A DNA stretch of 37,717 nt from Planctobacterium marinum (GCF_020687805.1 NZ_JAJEWQ010000004.1:567119-604835), one strand, 5' to 3'. Shown: positions 26,581-35,050, counted from the first letter of the stretch. Notes: generated by a model not told the origin, from the letters alone. Numbers and translations are program-made.

Positions 26581-29500
26581 CTAAAATTCAGCTTCAACAA
26601 ATCGATTTTTGACAGAATCAATCAGGGTTTCGAATTGGAATTGCCACGCCTGGACCTGGCTAACGTCGGATTGACCAGCTTGTATCGTCGCTTCCATCTC
26701 GGTGGCTAATTGCCACAACGGTTGCCAGGCGAACTTTTTGGCTCTGGGGGTAATTCTGTTCAGGTAAAGTTTGGCAATATTGAATTCGCCCCGTGTCAGA
26801 CATGCCCAGAGTTGGGCAATTTCGTCGTCTATTCTCAATACAAAAGCCTGCAATTCTGTGAGTAACAGTTCCACGTCCATATCATGACGTGCTACTGCCT
26901 GGGGTATCTCAATACCCGGTAACTCACAACAGAGTCGGGCCAGTTTGAGCGACGGTGGCACTGCCGCGTTGAGCTTTTCCTGTTCACCGGCTTTCAGTAA
27001 CTGTTCTATATCGGCAAACTTTTGGCCCACCAGAGCAAACCCAAAGGATCCGGCGGCACCTTTGATACGGTGGGCTATTTCACCTGCTTCCTGTAGTTCT
27101 TGTTGTGCCCAGTGATGTTCAAAACTATCCAGTTGTTTGATCAGGTCACGGTGATAGTCGATCACCAAAGGCAACATCTCATCATTGCTAAACAAACTGT
27201 CGGTACTCCCCTGAGATCTCAGGTGTTTAGTGAGTGTGGCGATGAAATCCTGTCTCACAATGGGCTTGGCTAAATGACCGGTGAAGCCTTTGCGCATGTA
27301 CTCCTCGATCTCATGTTTCATATTGTTTGCGGTCAACGCGATTACAGGTAAAGTATAGCCGTACTTGCGCAAGGTTTCAGTGGCTTCATCTCCCCGCATT
27401 CTGGGCATCTGTATATCCATAAGTATCAAATCGTATTCGTTTTCAAATACCATCTGTAATGCAGAGTCACCATCCTCGGCTTCTGAGACTTCAACATTCA
27501 TACGTTTGAGAATGATTTTTATCAGATCCCGGTTATTTGGGTGGTCGTCTACCAGGAGAATTTTGTTGCCGGAGAAGTCGGGCATTTCTGCCGATGGTTC
27601 CGCAGCATCATTACGGCTTTCCATAAATTCTGATACAGAGTGTAACATAGTTGATTGGGGAGTCGGGCAAGCCTTGATGCGCACTTCAAAGCAGGCGCCA
27701 AGCTGCGGCGAACTGTGCGCAGAGATGTCTCCTCCCAGGCCTATGGCGAGACGCCGGGAAATACTCAGGCCCAATCCCGTGCCGCCGAATTGTCGGGACA
27801 CTGATGCGCCGCCCTGCTCGAAGGGATCAAAGATGGCATTGAGTTTTTCCTGCGACATGCCAATACCGGTGTCTTTGACGGTCACTACCAGGTCAGGGTC
27901 GGTAAAATTGATATCAATATCCACCTGGCCTTGTTCGGTAAATTTCACCGCATTATTGGTCAGGTTCAACAGGATCTGTTTAAAGCGATAGGGATCGGTG
28001 GTGACCTCAGATGGGATAGGAAAATGATAATTTAAACTGAACCCCAGGCCCTTGTCTCTGGCCCGGTGAGCTATCACCGATTCCACCTGACTCAGCACTT
28101 CCACGATAGAGCAGGGCAACATTTCGTATTCCAGCTTATCGGCTTCGATTTTACTGATATCCAGGATGTCGCTGATAATGTGCAGCAGGTGGTTTCCGTT
28201 CTGGGAAATGACGCGTAACACCCGATCCTGTTCTTCGCGATTGATATCACCTTCCAATATCCCGTCTGCATAACCAATAATCGCTGTAAGTGGCGTTCGT
28301 ATCTCGTGGCTCATATTGGCCAGAAAGTGGCTTTTGGCACTACTGGCTTCCTGAAGTTCGCTGATCAGGTGTTCTAAAGCAACATTGGCTTCAGCCAGGG
28401 CTTCGGTGCGTTCATAAACTTTTTGTTCCAGGTTGTTGGCAAACTGCCTGTTTTCCATGGTGATCAAACTGACCTTAGCGGCAAGTGATAAAGACAGCAG
28501 AATACAGCCGGTGGTGCTGGATAGCAGACCGATAAAAATAATACTGACGGAGGTATCGATGGCCGGATGCAGAAATGCTGCGCTCCAGAGAATGGATTGC
28601 AGGGCAAACGCCGAGTAAGCAAAAATAAAAAAGCGGGCTGGCTTATACTGTCGACGCCAGGCGATAGCACCGGCAATCAGGCTGGTTACAATCACCAGTG
28701 AAACTGAGGCGTATGCGACAAAAATGCCTATCAGAGGCAAAAAGGCGGTGATGGGGGTCACCACAATGCATATCCAGAAGGAAGCCATTAAGACGCTGTC
28801 CAATAGCCCGGATATGGTTTTGAGATTGAGGAAGGCGCGGGTAAATAAAATAGAAAAAGCGGCGCTCAATAAAAACGGTGGAATTAAAAACAGGTCTGGC
28901 AATGGATTAAAAAATAGCTTTAATAGGCCGATGATATTGGCCCAGCCAAACGCCAAAAAGGCCGAGCAAAAAGTGAAATACAAATAGGTCAGTTCTTTAC
29001 TGGCGTAAAATAAAAATACATTGTAGATACTCAGGGCCAACAACATACCAAGCGCTAACAACATCAGAATGGATTTGCTGTTTACCTGGTCATTAACTGC
29101 ATGTTCGGCGATGAGTTTTATTTTAGGCGCCACCAGGTTGAACTGGCTTTCGAAAATCAGCAACAGGGTTCCGGTGACACCGGTGGGAATGTCAATGTAA
29201 TTGCCTTGTTGCAGATTGATATCGCCCATGTGATGCAATCCACTTGTTCCTGACTGTTGTGCCTGATCTTCATAAAAGTACAGGTGTACAGTTTCAGCAA
29301 TGGGGCTGATGGGGTTCACGAACCAACGCGTTTGTTGCGTGGTGTTAAGCAGTTTGCTGACAACCACCAATTGACCCTGAGAGTCGGAATCCTGTCCGAT
29401 GGGAGTTAATTGTGCCAACCACTGGGATAGCTCTGATGCGGCTGCGGGAGGGGGGGGCTGATTTGCTGTACAGCTGTTGACTCTGCGCGACGGGAACAAA

Positions 29501-29614
29501 GTGGGCAGCTTCTGTGAGTTCTAATCTGCTCGTTTCTGCATTGGTCAGTTGCCAGCAGTGGCTGACCGCCAGTATCCAGAAAGTGATTAATCCTTTAACA
29601 ATCCGACTTTTCAT
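26581..29614 (-). CDS. 7TMR-DISM hybrid histidine kinase with REC and Hpt domains, frameshifted near the N-terminus
   Basis: Intact from 29499 to 26581 (972 codons). The true N-terminus, a signal peptide starting at ATG 29614 and ending near LTNA, is in another frame. An 8-C run on the minus strand (29450-29457) separates them: with 7 C the two join into one protein of 1010 residues. Order in the joined numbering: signal peptide, periplasmic DISM sensor (about 40-170), seven membrane helices (about 180-385), coiled coil, HisKA with His436 (NMSHEIRTPL), HATPase (NLTNNAVKF, DTGIGM, GGTGLGLSI), receiver with Asp733 (LILMDIQMP), and a C-terminal Hpt with His848 (AHRIKGAAGSFG). A complete phosphorelay thus sits in one chain. 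The output partner is not in the window. The frameshift may be a sequencing error or phase variation. Confidence 0.88.
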
Positions 29615-29740
29615 AGTGGTAAAAAGCTCAGTCCTTTAACGAGATGATAAATACGCCAACTCTAGTATAGAGAAATTTTAAAAATCCGCCTGACGTAATT
29701 TGAGTACTTTTCGCTGATGGTTCAGGTTTACGGTAAAAAA

Positions 29741-30343
29741 TTACTCTTGTAAAGAGGGGTTATCCGGTCCGGTTGCAGAAAAGGATTCAGTGCGTTGCTG
29801 AAATTGCTCAAATAAGGTTAATAAATCCTGGGTGTTGATGACGTTTTCCAGACTATAGGCAATGGCTTCTAAGGTTGATAGTTGCCCCGGAGCGTGATTT
29901 TTCCTGATGCGGTATTGACCAACTGGCGCTTCGGTCAGCCTGTAACAGGGGATGTCCCATAACCAGGGATTTAAATGCCAGATTTTTCTGGCCTTGCGCC
30001 AGGTGGCATCAATGTAGATCAAATTGCAAGATGGCAAATCAGGCTGCGCAACTGATTGCGGGTGGCTATTTGCCGTGGGGAAAAAGCAGCCCCATTGGTG
30101 AGGCTGTTTTTCAGTGAGTTGTGTTAAAGCGCTAAAGTCAGTCGCGGCCTCACCGCACCAGATCTGTATTGAAGGCAGCAATTGTTTTACCAGGCGCAAG
30201 GTGTTTTTGCTATGCTGAATTTCGTCCGGATGCTGCAGAACATGTATGGCCCCCGAATAAGAAATCGTCTGAAATTGCGCTACCAGGGCACATATGCAGG
30301 TTTTTTCCGGAAAAAGGCAATTTGAACAATAACGTCTGGCCAT
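29741..30343 (-). CDS. DTW-domain tRNA-uridine aminocarboxypropyltransferase
   Basis: A 200-residue protein. A cysteine cluster at the N-terminus (YCSNCLFPEKTCIC: Cys6, Cys9, Cys16, Cys18) and the DATW motif (112-115, in YIDATWRKARK) define the DTW family. Members such as TapT (YfiP) use S-adenosylmethionine to add acp to uridine 47 of tRNAs. The ATG at 30343 gives the normal family N-terminus; a longer open frame reaching 30595 adds sequence without family character that overlaps the neighbouring gene. No Shine-Dalgarno sequence is seen. The start lies only 17 bp from the divergent alkyltransferase-like gene, so each promoter must lie within the other gene's 5' region. Confidence 0.85.
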   Translation of the reverse strand: MARRYCSNCLFPEKTCICALVAQFQTISYSGAIHVLQHPDEIQHSKNTLRLVKQLLPSIQIWCGEAATDFSALTQLTEKQPHQWGCFFPTANSHPQSVAQPDLPSCNLIYIDATWRKARKIWHLNPWLWDIPCYRLTEAPVGQYRIRKNHAPGQLSTLEAIAYSLENVINTQDLLTLFEQFQQRTESFSATGPDNPSLQE

Positions 30344-30360
30344 ACGAGGAGTCTTTAATC

Positions 30361-30732
30361 GTGCAGGAAAACAATCAAAATACAAAAAATACAGGACACC
30401 CATCTTACGCGAGAATCTGGCAAACCACATTACAAATTCCGTCGGGAAAGGTGGCAAGTTATGGACAAATTGCGGATTTGTCCGGTCTGCCGGGACGAGC
30501 CCGTATGGTGGGTAAAGCGTTGGGATACGCGCCCAAAGCGCTGCAGGTACCCTGGTATCGTGTGTTACGTTCAGATGGCCGGATCGCATTTTCACCGGGT
30601 AGCGAACACGCCTTGCTTCAAACCGGACTATTGCAGGAAGAAAATGTCGTAGTGCTAAACAACCGGGTGAAATTAAAGATGTTTCAGTGGCAACCGGATC
30701 TGGCGGAATTATTGTTTAAACTACAGCATTGA
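30361..30732 (+). CDS. Alkyltransferase-like protein (ATL)
   Basis: A 123-residue protein resembling the C-terminal DNA-binding domain of O6-alkylguanine-DNA alkyltransferases. The active-site motif, normally PCHRV, reads PWYRV (64-68): tryptophan replaces the alkyl-acceptor cysteine. This marks it as an ATL, which binds O6-alkylguanine and hands lesions to nucleotide excision repair rather than removing the alkyl group. E. coli YbaZ has PWHRV, so the tyrosine is a further change. Other conserved parts are IPSGKVASYGQIA and GRARMVGKALG. The GTG at 30361 follows GAGGAG; the longer frame upstream lies in the tRNA-modification gene and is not supported. Confidence 0.87.
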   Translation: MQENNQNTKNTGHPSYARIWQTTLQIPSGKVASYGQIADLSGLPGRARMVGKALGYAPKALQVPWYRVLRSDGRIAFSPGSEHALLQTGLLQEENVVVLNNRVKLKMFQWQPDLAELLFKLQH

Positions 30733-30754
30733 TTTTTATCAAAGTTTTTATCAA

Positions 30755-30763
30755 GACAGCCAT
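30755..30763 (+). repeat. GACAGCCAT motif, left flank of the RAYT element
   Basis: GACAGCCAT followed by GTTAAATTCCAGG lies just after the ATL gene. The inverted core ATGGCTGTC occurs on the other side of the transposase gene at 32038-32046. The two could mark the ends of the element, about 1.3 kb apart, but the similarity beyond the core is limited. Confidence 0.4.
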
Positions 30764-30969
30764 GTTAAATTCCAGGTCCAACTTCCTTTTAATGGACAAG
30801 AATTGTTAATGAACAAGGCGTGAGCAGCAGTTTACCGGGGGTTTCTTAGTTTTTTGCGGGCAGTTTTTTGAATTTCGCGTGCAACAGCAACCATTTGTTG
30901 CTTCTACATGTACGGGCAGACCTTACCTTGACAGTAATCGAGCTTAATTTGCGTAAGGAGTGGGGGATG

Positions 30970-31953
30970 TTATCCAAACAACCGTATCGCGCTATTTTTA
31001 TCTCTGAGCCGTTTTAGTTTGTGTCGATGCCGGTAGGCCTCAAGATAAGACTCACTGCCCGCAGCGTGGTGAAAACAATCCTCAAATTGGGTGGTAAGCT
31101 CCTGCCACTGCATCGGTGTAATGTTGATGCGCTGCAGCATCGCGGGTACAGAGCCGTCAATTGCCCCTTTTTTATCCGGCACAATGGCTCTGCCGGTGAT
31201 ATCCACCAGTGCCAGGTAATCGGCTAAATGAAAAGGCAAGCCGTGGGGCCTGTCATCGTTGTAACTTCCGACAAAAGGTGTCAGATATCGCGGTGTTTTA
31301 CCTGTTCTGGCAGCATTGATGCGATACTGAATACTGGTATGGTCAGATTGTTCCGGCGTTTTGGCAATGCCGGCCCTGATTGGGTTTAAATCCACATAGG
31401 CCATGCAGGCAGCAAGTGCTGCTTCATCCAGTAAGGCCTGAGATTTAAAACGTCCCTCCCAGAAGCGACCCGTACACTCATCTTCCCTGTTGGCCTCTCT
31501 GGCAATGTATTCGTTTAATGAGCGCATAAACCAGCTGATATCGCTGAGTCGTTGTCGCCAGACTTCAACAGTTTCCGCAAGGGTAGCCATTTGAAATTCA
31601 GGTATGTGTTGTCGCTGCACAGGATTCAGGAACTGATGACTCAGCAGTGTACCTTTGTGTAACCGGTGCCAGCGGTGAATCACTTCTTCAGTATCCCAGC
31701 TGTCTGACAAGGCTTTATGGATGTGTAAAACAAGGTGAGTGTGGTTGCTCATCACGGCATAGGCACAGACATCAATGGCGAATATCTGAGATAAAAAATG
31801 AATCCGGTCCTGAACCCACTGACGGCGGTGTTCATAGCTGATGCCGGTGAGTTTGTCCTGACCACACAAATAGGCCCTGCGCACACAGCGGGAAACACAA
31901 TGGTAATAGGGGGTATCTTCAAGGCTGATTTGCGCCTTCCTGGCTTTTGGCAT
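30970..31953 (-). CDS. RAYT-type (Y1/HUH) transposase
   Basis: A 327-residue protein of the IS200-like Y1 transposase superfamily. The HUH metal-binding motif is SNHTHLVLHI (His71, His73) and the likely catalytic tyrosine is Tyr186 in CMAYVDLNPIRAG, near the typical GRFWEGRFKSQ block. Such domesticated REP-associated tyrosine transposases usually sit as single genes flanked by palindromic REP-like sequences. The C-terminal 130 residues extend beyond the minimal domain, as in the long form common in Alteromonadales and Shewanella. AGGAGGA precedes the ATG. A perfect hairpin (32013-32036) and repeat motifs lie upstream. Confidence 0.9.
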   Translation of the reverse strand: MPKARKAQISLEDTPYYHCVSRCVRRAYLCGQDKLTGISYEHRRQWVQDRIHFLSQIFAIDVCAYAVMSNHTHLVLHIHKALSDSWDTEEVIHRWHRLHKGTLLSHQFLNPVQRQHIPEFQMATLAETVEVWRQRLSDISWFMRSLNEYIAREANREDECTGRFWEGRFKSQALLDEAALAACMAYVDLNPIRAGIAKTPEQSDHTSIQYRINAARTGKTPRYLTPFVGSYNDDRPHGLPFHLADYLALVDITGRAIVPDKKGAIDGSVPAMLQRINITPMQWQELTTQFEDCFHHAAGSESYLEAYRHRHKLKRLRDKNSAIRLFG

Positions 31954-32012
31954 CTGGACTCCTCCTGAGTCTGATAAGAACTGCTTCTATTTTGCACAAA
32001 TCAGAGAGTTTG

Positions 32013-32036
32013 AAAACTGTACCTAAGTACAGTTTT
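32013..32036. repeat. Perfect hairpin upstream of the transposase gene
   Basis: AAAACTGTAC-CTAA-GTACAGTTTT is a perfect 10-bp stem with a 4-nt loop, 60 bp before the transposase start. It directly abuts the ATGGCTGTC motif at 32038. Such REP-like palindromes are the usual substrates of RAYT proteins. Confidence 0.65.
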
Positions 32037-32037
32037 G

Positions 32038-32081
32038 ATGGCTGTCTACTTAATTTTGTCCAGGTAATTTTGATGGGTGTC
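32038..32081 (-). repeat. Motif pair shared with the 1.7-kb repeat cluster
   Basis: On the minus strand AAAATTAAGTAGACAGCCAT (32038-32057) matches 18 of 20 positions of the motif at 1697-1716. A second GACACCCAT core lies at 32073-32081, also preceded by a similar A/T-rich stretch. The paired arrangement mirrors that at 1663-1764. Confidence 0.55.
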
Positions 32082-32158
32082 ATGTTAGGGACTGCTGACA
32101 GATACTGGTAGTGGGAGGCGTTAGGGTGTGGTTTTTCTATTTCGGGGGATATCAGACG

Positions 32159-32515
32159 ATGAAAATGAATTATTTTGTTGTGGGCACAAACAATATGGAT
32201 GCTGCTACCAGGTTTTACGATGCGCTGTTTGAGGGTGAAAATTTACAAAAGCTGAAGGCTTCTGACAGGATGACCTACTGGTTGGGAGAGGATTTTGCAT
32301 TTGCTGTTGCGTTGCCATTTAACGAACAACCAGCAACAAATGGCAATGGGACTATGTTGGGCTTCAATGTGGGAACGGGGGATCAGGTTGTAAAGCTGTA
32401 CAACAAGGCTATTAATCTGGGAGGTATCTGCGAAGGCCAACCAAATCAGAGAGGGCCTCGCTTTTCCGCTTATGTCCGTGATTTAGACAAAAACAAAATA
32501 TGTTTCTCGGATTGA
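32159..32515 (+). CDS. VOC superfamily (glyoxalase-like) protein
   Basis: A 118-residue protein with the paired beta-alpha-beta-beta-beta pattern of the VOC fold. NYFVVGTNNMDAATRFYDALF is the usual first module, and the C-terminal VRDLDKNKICF replaces the common DPDGNKI. The predicted metal ligands are incomplete, so it may be a non-catalytic or unusual member; the substrate is unknown. The ATG at 32159 follows GGGGGA; an open frame begins earlier at 32111 but adds no family sequence. It starts 77 bp after the motif pair flanking the transposase. Confidence 0.75.
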   Translation: MKMNYFVVGTNNMDAATRFYDALFEGENLQKLKASDRMTYWLGEDFAFAVALPFNEQPATNGNGTMLGFNVGTGDQVVKLYNKAINLGGICEGQPNQRGPRFSAYVRDLDKNKICFSD

Positions 32516-32585
32516 ATGTTACATTCAGGCAATCTGTTACTGCAAAATCAGCGGCGCCTGTTGTAAATGACGCGCTTTATGCAGG

Positions 32586-32768
32586 TCAGCCGGTTTGCAC
32601 ATCTTTAATAATGATGGCTAACTGATCTACTGTCACATCAGAGGGGCATACCCCTTTATTTACCAGCTCTGTATGGACTTTGTCTGGTTTTTGCAGCCAA
32701 TCTGATTGTGCATTGCGTTTAATGTATTTGCCTAACTGTTTCTGCATACTTCTGGTTAAACAAGACAT
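32586..32768 (-). CDS. Small hypothetical protein (60 aa)
   Basis: A 60-residue frame with a strong AGGAGG placed about 5 nt before its ATG, which argues that it is translated. It is charged and without a membrane segment or signal peptide: a basic N-terminal half (KQLGKYIKRNAQ) is followed by a short acidic half with DVTVDQLAIIIKD. I do not recognise the family. It lies alone between the VOC gene and the sigma factor gene. Confidence 0.5.
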   Translation of the reverse strand: MSCLTRSMQKQLGKYIKRNAQSDWLQKPDKVHTELVNKGVCPSDVTVDQLAIIIKDVQTG

Positions 32769-33017
32769 ACAGCCTCCTGAATTACCTTACGTCGACTCGC
32801 GCGGAAATTGACCTTGTTATTTCCGGGCGTGCTCGCCCATAACCCAATTTATCCGGTCGGTATACACAGGTTATCGGCTTTATCTGTTTCCAACTTTAAC
32901 GATTATCTGCCAGCAAATATTCACCTATAACAAGATATTTTTGACAGCTCTTAAAGTTCAGTATTATTGAAAGCATGGTGTATGCCAACTTCAGGAAGGC
33001 GTATTTATTTTATTCTG

Positions 33018-34232
33018 TCAGGCCTGTCGCAAAGCGTCTGCTTGCCTGGCAAAGTGATTCTTTTCATGACTCGAGCTGCTGAACATTTCTGCCAGAGTAA
33101 AATTTTCTATGGCGGCCGGTATATTTTTCAATCGCAGGGAAATATCAGCCTTAACGGCATAAAATGGCGCGTATTGTGCCAGCGCTGCAGAAGCTTCCAA
33201 TTGTTTAAGTTGCGCTATCGCACACTCAGGACCACGAGACATACTCATTGCATAGATGGCATTTAACTCTACAACGGGTGACGTATCAAGGTTCAAATGC
33301 ACTCTGTACAGAGCTTCTATTTCAGCCCAGTCGGTATCTGACCATTGCTTTGTATGACAGTGCACTCCCTGAATTGCAGCCTGAATTTGATAAACCCCTA
33401 AAGCTTGTCTTTGCATGGCTGTCTTCAGTATTTCATGGGCCTCTGTGATGTAATCCGGGTGCCATAACGCCCGGTTTTGTTCTGACAGCGGGATAATTTC
33501 TCCGCTTGTATCAAATCTCGCTGGTTGTCGAGCCTGATGGAATAACATCAGGGCTAACATACCTTCTGTTTCAGCCTGATGTGGGATTAACCGGGACAAT
33601 CGCCGCACCAAAAAACAGGCATTTTTTTGCAATTCCAGTGTATCTTCTCTTTGATTTGCGCCGCTGTTGAACATCAGGTAAAGGGTTTTTAATACCGCGT
33701 TAAGTCTTCCCAGCAGATGCTTTGGCTCAGGGATCACAAAGGGGATTGCCGCCTGCTTTATCTTGCGTTTGGCTCGGGTGAGACGTTGTTCCAGTGTCTT
33801 TTGTGACAACAGTAATGCTTGTGCCACTTCCGCGGTGGTTAAGCCGGCTACCGTGTTCAGGGTCAATGCCACTTGTTTGTCGAATTCCAGTGCCGGGTGA
33901 CAACAGGTAAATATCAGCTTTAGTTGCTCATCACCAAATTGTGTATCTGTCAGTTCGTCAGTGGCTTCCTGTTGTTCAGAAACCAACTGTTGGACTTTTT
34001 CCCGGGTCATTTTGTGATGGCGATATTTGTCTATGAATTTATTTTTAGCGGTGATTTTTAACCAGGCTGGTGGATTTTCAGGGGGCTTTTGAGGCCATTG
34101 TTGCAATGCCAGCAGAAAGGTTTCGTGCCAAATTTCCTGAGCCTGATCTAAATCTTCGGTGAGGCGCAATAAATACGCCAGCATCGGTTGCGAATACTGG
34201 CGGTACGTGCTTTCCAGCAGGGTGACTGACAC
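33018..34232 (-). CDS. ECF42-type RNA polymerase sigma factor
   Basis: A 404-residue sigma factor. Region 2 spans about 10-70 (AYLLRLTEDLDQAQEIWHETF, FIDKYRHHKM) and region 4 about 125-165 (VAGLTTAEVAQALLLSQKTLEQRLTRAKRKI). A long helical C-terminal extension of about 200 residues follows, TPR-like, as known for ECF42. This group has no anti-sigma factor and is linked to DGPF proteins, exactly as here. I chose the GTG at 34232, six nt after AGGA and one base after the DGPF gene stop; a longer frame from 34283 would overlap that gene. It is likely translationally coupled as the last gene of a three-gene operon. Confidence 0.88.
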   Translation of the reverse strand: MSVTLLESTYRQYSQPMLAYLLRLTEDLDQAQEIWHETFLLALQQWPQKPPENPPAWLKITAKNKFIDKYRHHKMTREKVQQLVSEQQEATDELTDTQFGDEQLKLIFTCCHPALEFDKQVALTLNTVAGLTTAEVAQALLLSQKTLEQRLTRAKRKIKQAAIPFVIPEPKHLLGRLNAVLKTLYLMFNSGANQREDTLELQKNACFLVRRLSRLIPHQAETEGMLALMLFHQARQPARFDTSGEIIPLSEQNRALWHPDYITEAHEILKTAMQRQALGVYQIQAAIQGVHCHTKQWSDTDWAEIEALYRVHLNLDTSPVVELNAIYAMSMSRGPECAIAQLKQLEASAALAQYAPFYAVKADISLRLKNIPAAIENFTLAEMFSSSSHEKNHFARQADALRQA

Positions 34233-34233
34233 G

Positions 34234-34584
34234 CTATTCCTGATACCACAATGGGCGGATTTCAATGCTGCCATATTCGGCACTGGGTATCATGGCCGCA
34301 ACTTCTGTCGCCTGATCCAAATCCCGGCACTCCACCAGGAAAAACCCGCCCAACTGTTCTTTGGTTTCCGCAAAGGGGCCATCTGATACCAATGTCTGAC
34401 CTTCGCGCACCTTCACTGTGGTGGCTGTCTCAGTCGGCGTTAGTCTTTTTCCATCCAGGAAGACGTTTTGCTGCTGTAGTTGTTCCACCACCTGGTTGTA
34501 TCTTGCCACCAGTGCGTCATCCCAGCTTTCGCCTTGCTGTTGCTCCCAGGCTTCGTTGGCGTAAATCATTAAAAGGTATTTCAT
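34234..34584 (-). CDS. DGPF / YCII-related protein
   Basis: A 116-residue protein starting MKYLLMIYANEAW, a ferredoxin-like YCII fold. The SDGPFAETKEQLGGF block (DGPF at 68-71) gives the family its name. Such proteins are the usual co-encoded partners of ECF42 sigma factors; their biochemical role is not settled. The start at 34584 has GGAG upstream, while a longer frame from 34677 overlaps the VOC gene and is not supported. It starts 4 bp after the VOC stop and ends 1 bp before the sigma factor start. Confidence 0.9.
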   Translation of the reverse strand: MKYLLMIYANEAWEQQQGESWDDALVARYNQVVEQLQQQNVFLDGKRLTPTETATTVKVREGQTLVSDGPFAETKEQLGGFFLVECRDLDQATEVAAMIPSAEYGSIEIRPLWYQE

Positions 34585-34588
34585 TGGT

Positions 34589-34975
34589 TCAGGCTCCGGA
34601 TTGAGGTTCATATTGTATAGCAGATAGCAGGGCACCCTGGGGATCCTGAAACACAATAAAGTATCCCACACCGTCAATTGCAGTTGGCGGCGTTAACAAT
34701 TTGCCATTTAGTGATTGCACTTTGTCGGCGGTGGCCTGAATGTCTGAGACGGTAACATATTGGCCCCAGCAAGGTGGTTGTTCCGGCGTTGGACAAGCCA
34801 TGATTCCGGCTATTTTTTCCTTGTCGCACAGGGCGACGAAATAGTCCTGCCCCTGCATATCCATGGTTTCAAATTGCCAGCCAAATAATTGTCCGTAAAA
34901 CTCAACCGCCTGTTTTGGGGCTGAGGTCATTAATTCAGACCAGGAAAAGTGGTTAGAAGTCAGGTTATTGCTCAT
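34589..34975 (-). CDS. VOC superfamily protein, first gene of the ECF42 operon
   Basis: A 128-residue glyoxalase/bleomycin-resistance-like protein: HFSWSELMTSAPKQAVEFYGQLFGW opens the first VOC module and YFIVFQDPQGALLSAIQY ends the second. The family covers dioxygenases, epimerases and resistance proteins, so the substrate cannot be named. Its stop lies 4 bp before the DGPF gene start, giving a tight VOC-DGPF-sigma operon. A promoter with ECF-like -35 and -10 elements lies 36-62 bp upstream. Confidence 0.85.
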   Translation of the reverse strand: MSNNLTSNHFSWSELMTSAPKQAVEFYGQLFGWQFETMDMQGQDYFVALCDKEKIAGIMACPTPEQPPCWGQYVTVSDIQATADKVQSLNGKLLTPPTAIDGVGYFIVFQDPQGALLSAIQYEPQSGA

Positions 34976-35010
34976 GAAGTATCTCCAGTTTTATGAGTTT
35001 TCAATACCCT

Positions 35011-35037
35011 GACGAACAAGCCTGGTAGATTTCTACA
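35011..35037 (-). promoter_or_regulatory. Candidate ECF42-dependent promoter
   Basis: On the minus strand TGTAGA (35032-35037) is followed after exactly 17 bp by CGTC (35011-35014), close to the ECF42 consensus of a TGTCGA-like -35 and a CGTC-like -10. It is placed to start transcription about 30 bp before the VOC gene, so the sigma factor probably controls its own operon. The call rests on my recollection of the consensus and has not been scored. Confidence 0.5.
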
Positions 35038-35050
35038 ACCCCTTTTAAAT

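Noticed and set aside
30394..30403. GGACACCCAT inside the alkyltransferase-like gene (and again at about 36846 in the metallopeptidase gene)
   Set aside because: Both lie within well-conserved coding sequence or in a plausible N-terminal region, without the adjacent A/T-rich part of the RAYT motif or a palindrome; probably chance.
30344..30595. N-terminal extension of the DTW-domain protein
   Set aside because: The extension overlaps the divergent ATL coding region and is not part of the family; the cysteine cluster normally lies at the very N-terminus.
32894..32907. CTTTAACGATTATC, similar to the sucrose operators
   Set aside because: It has three mismatches to the best site and lies far from any sugar gene; likely chance in AT-rich intergenic DNA.
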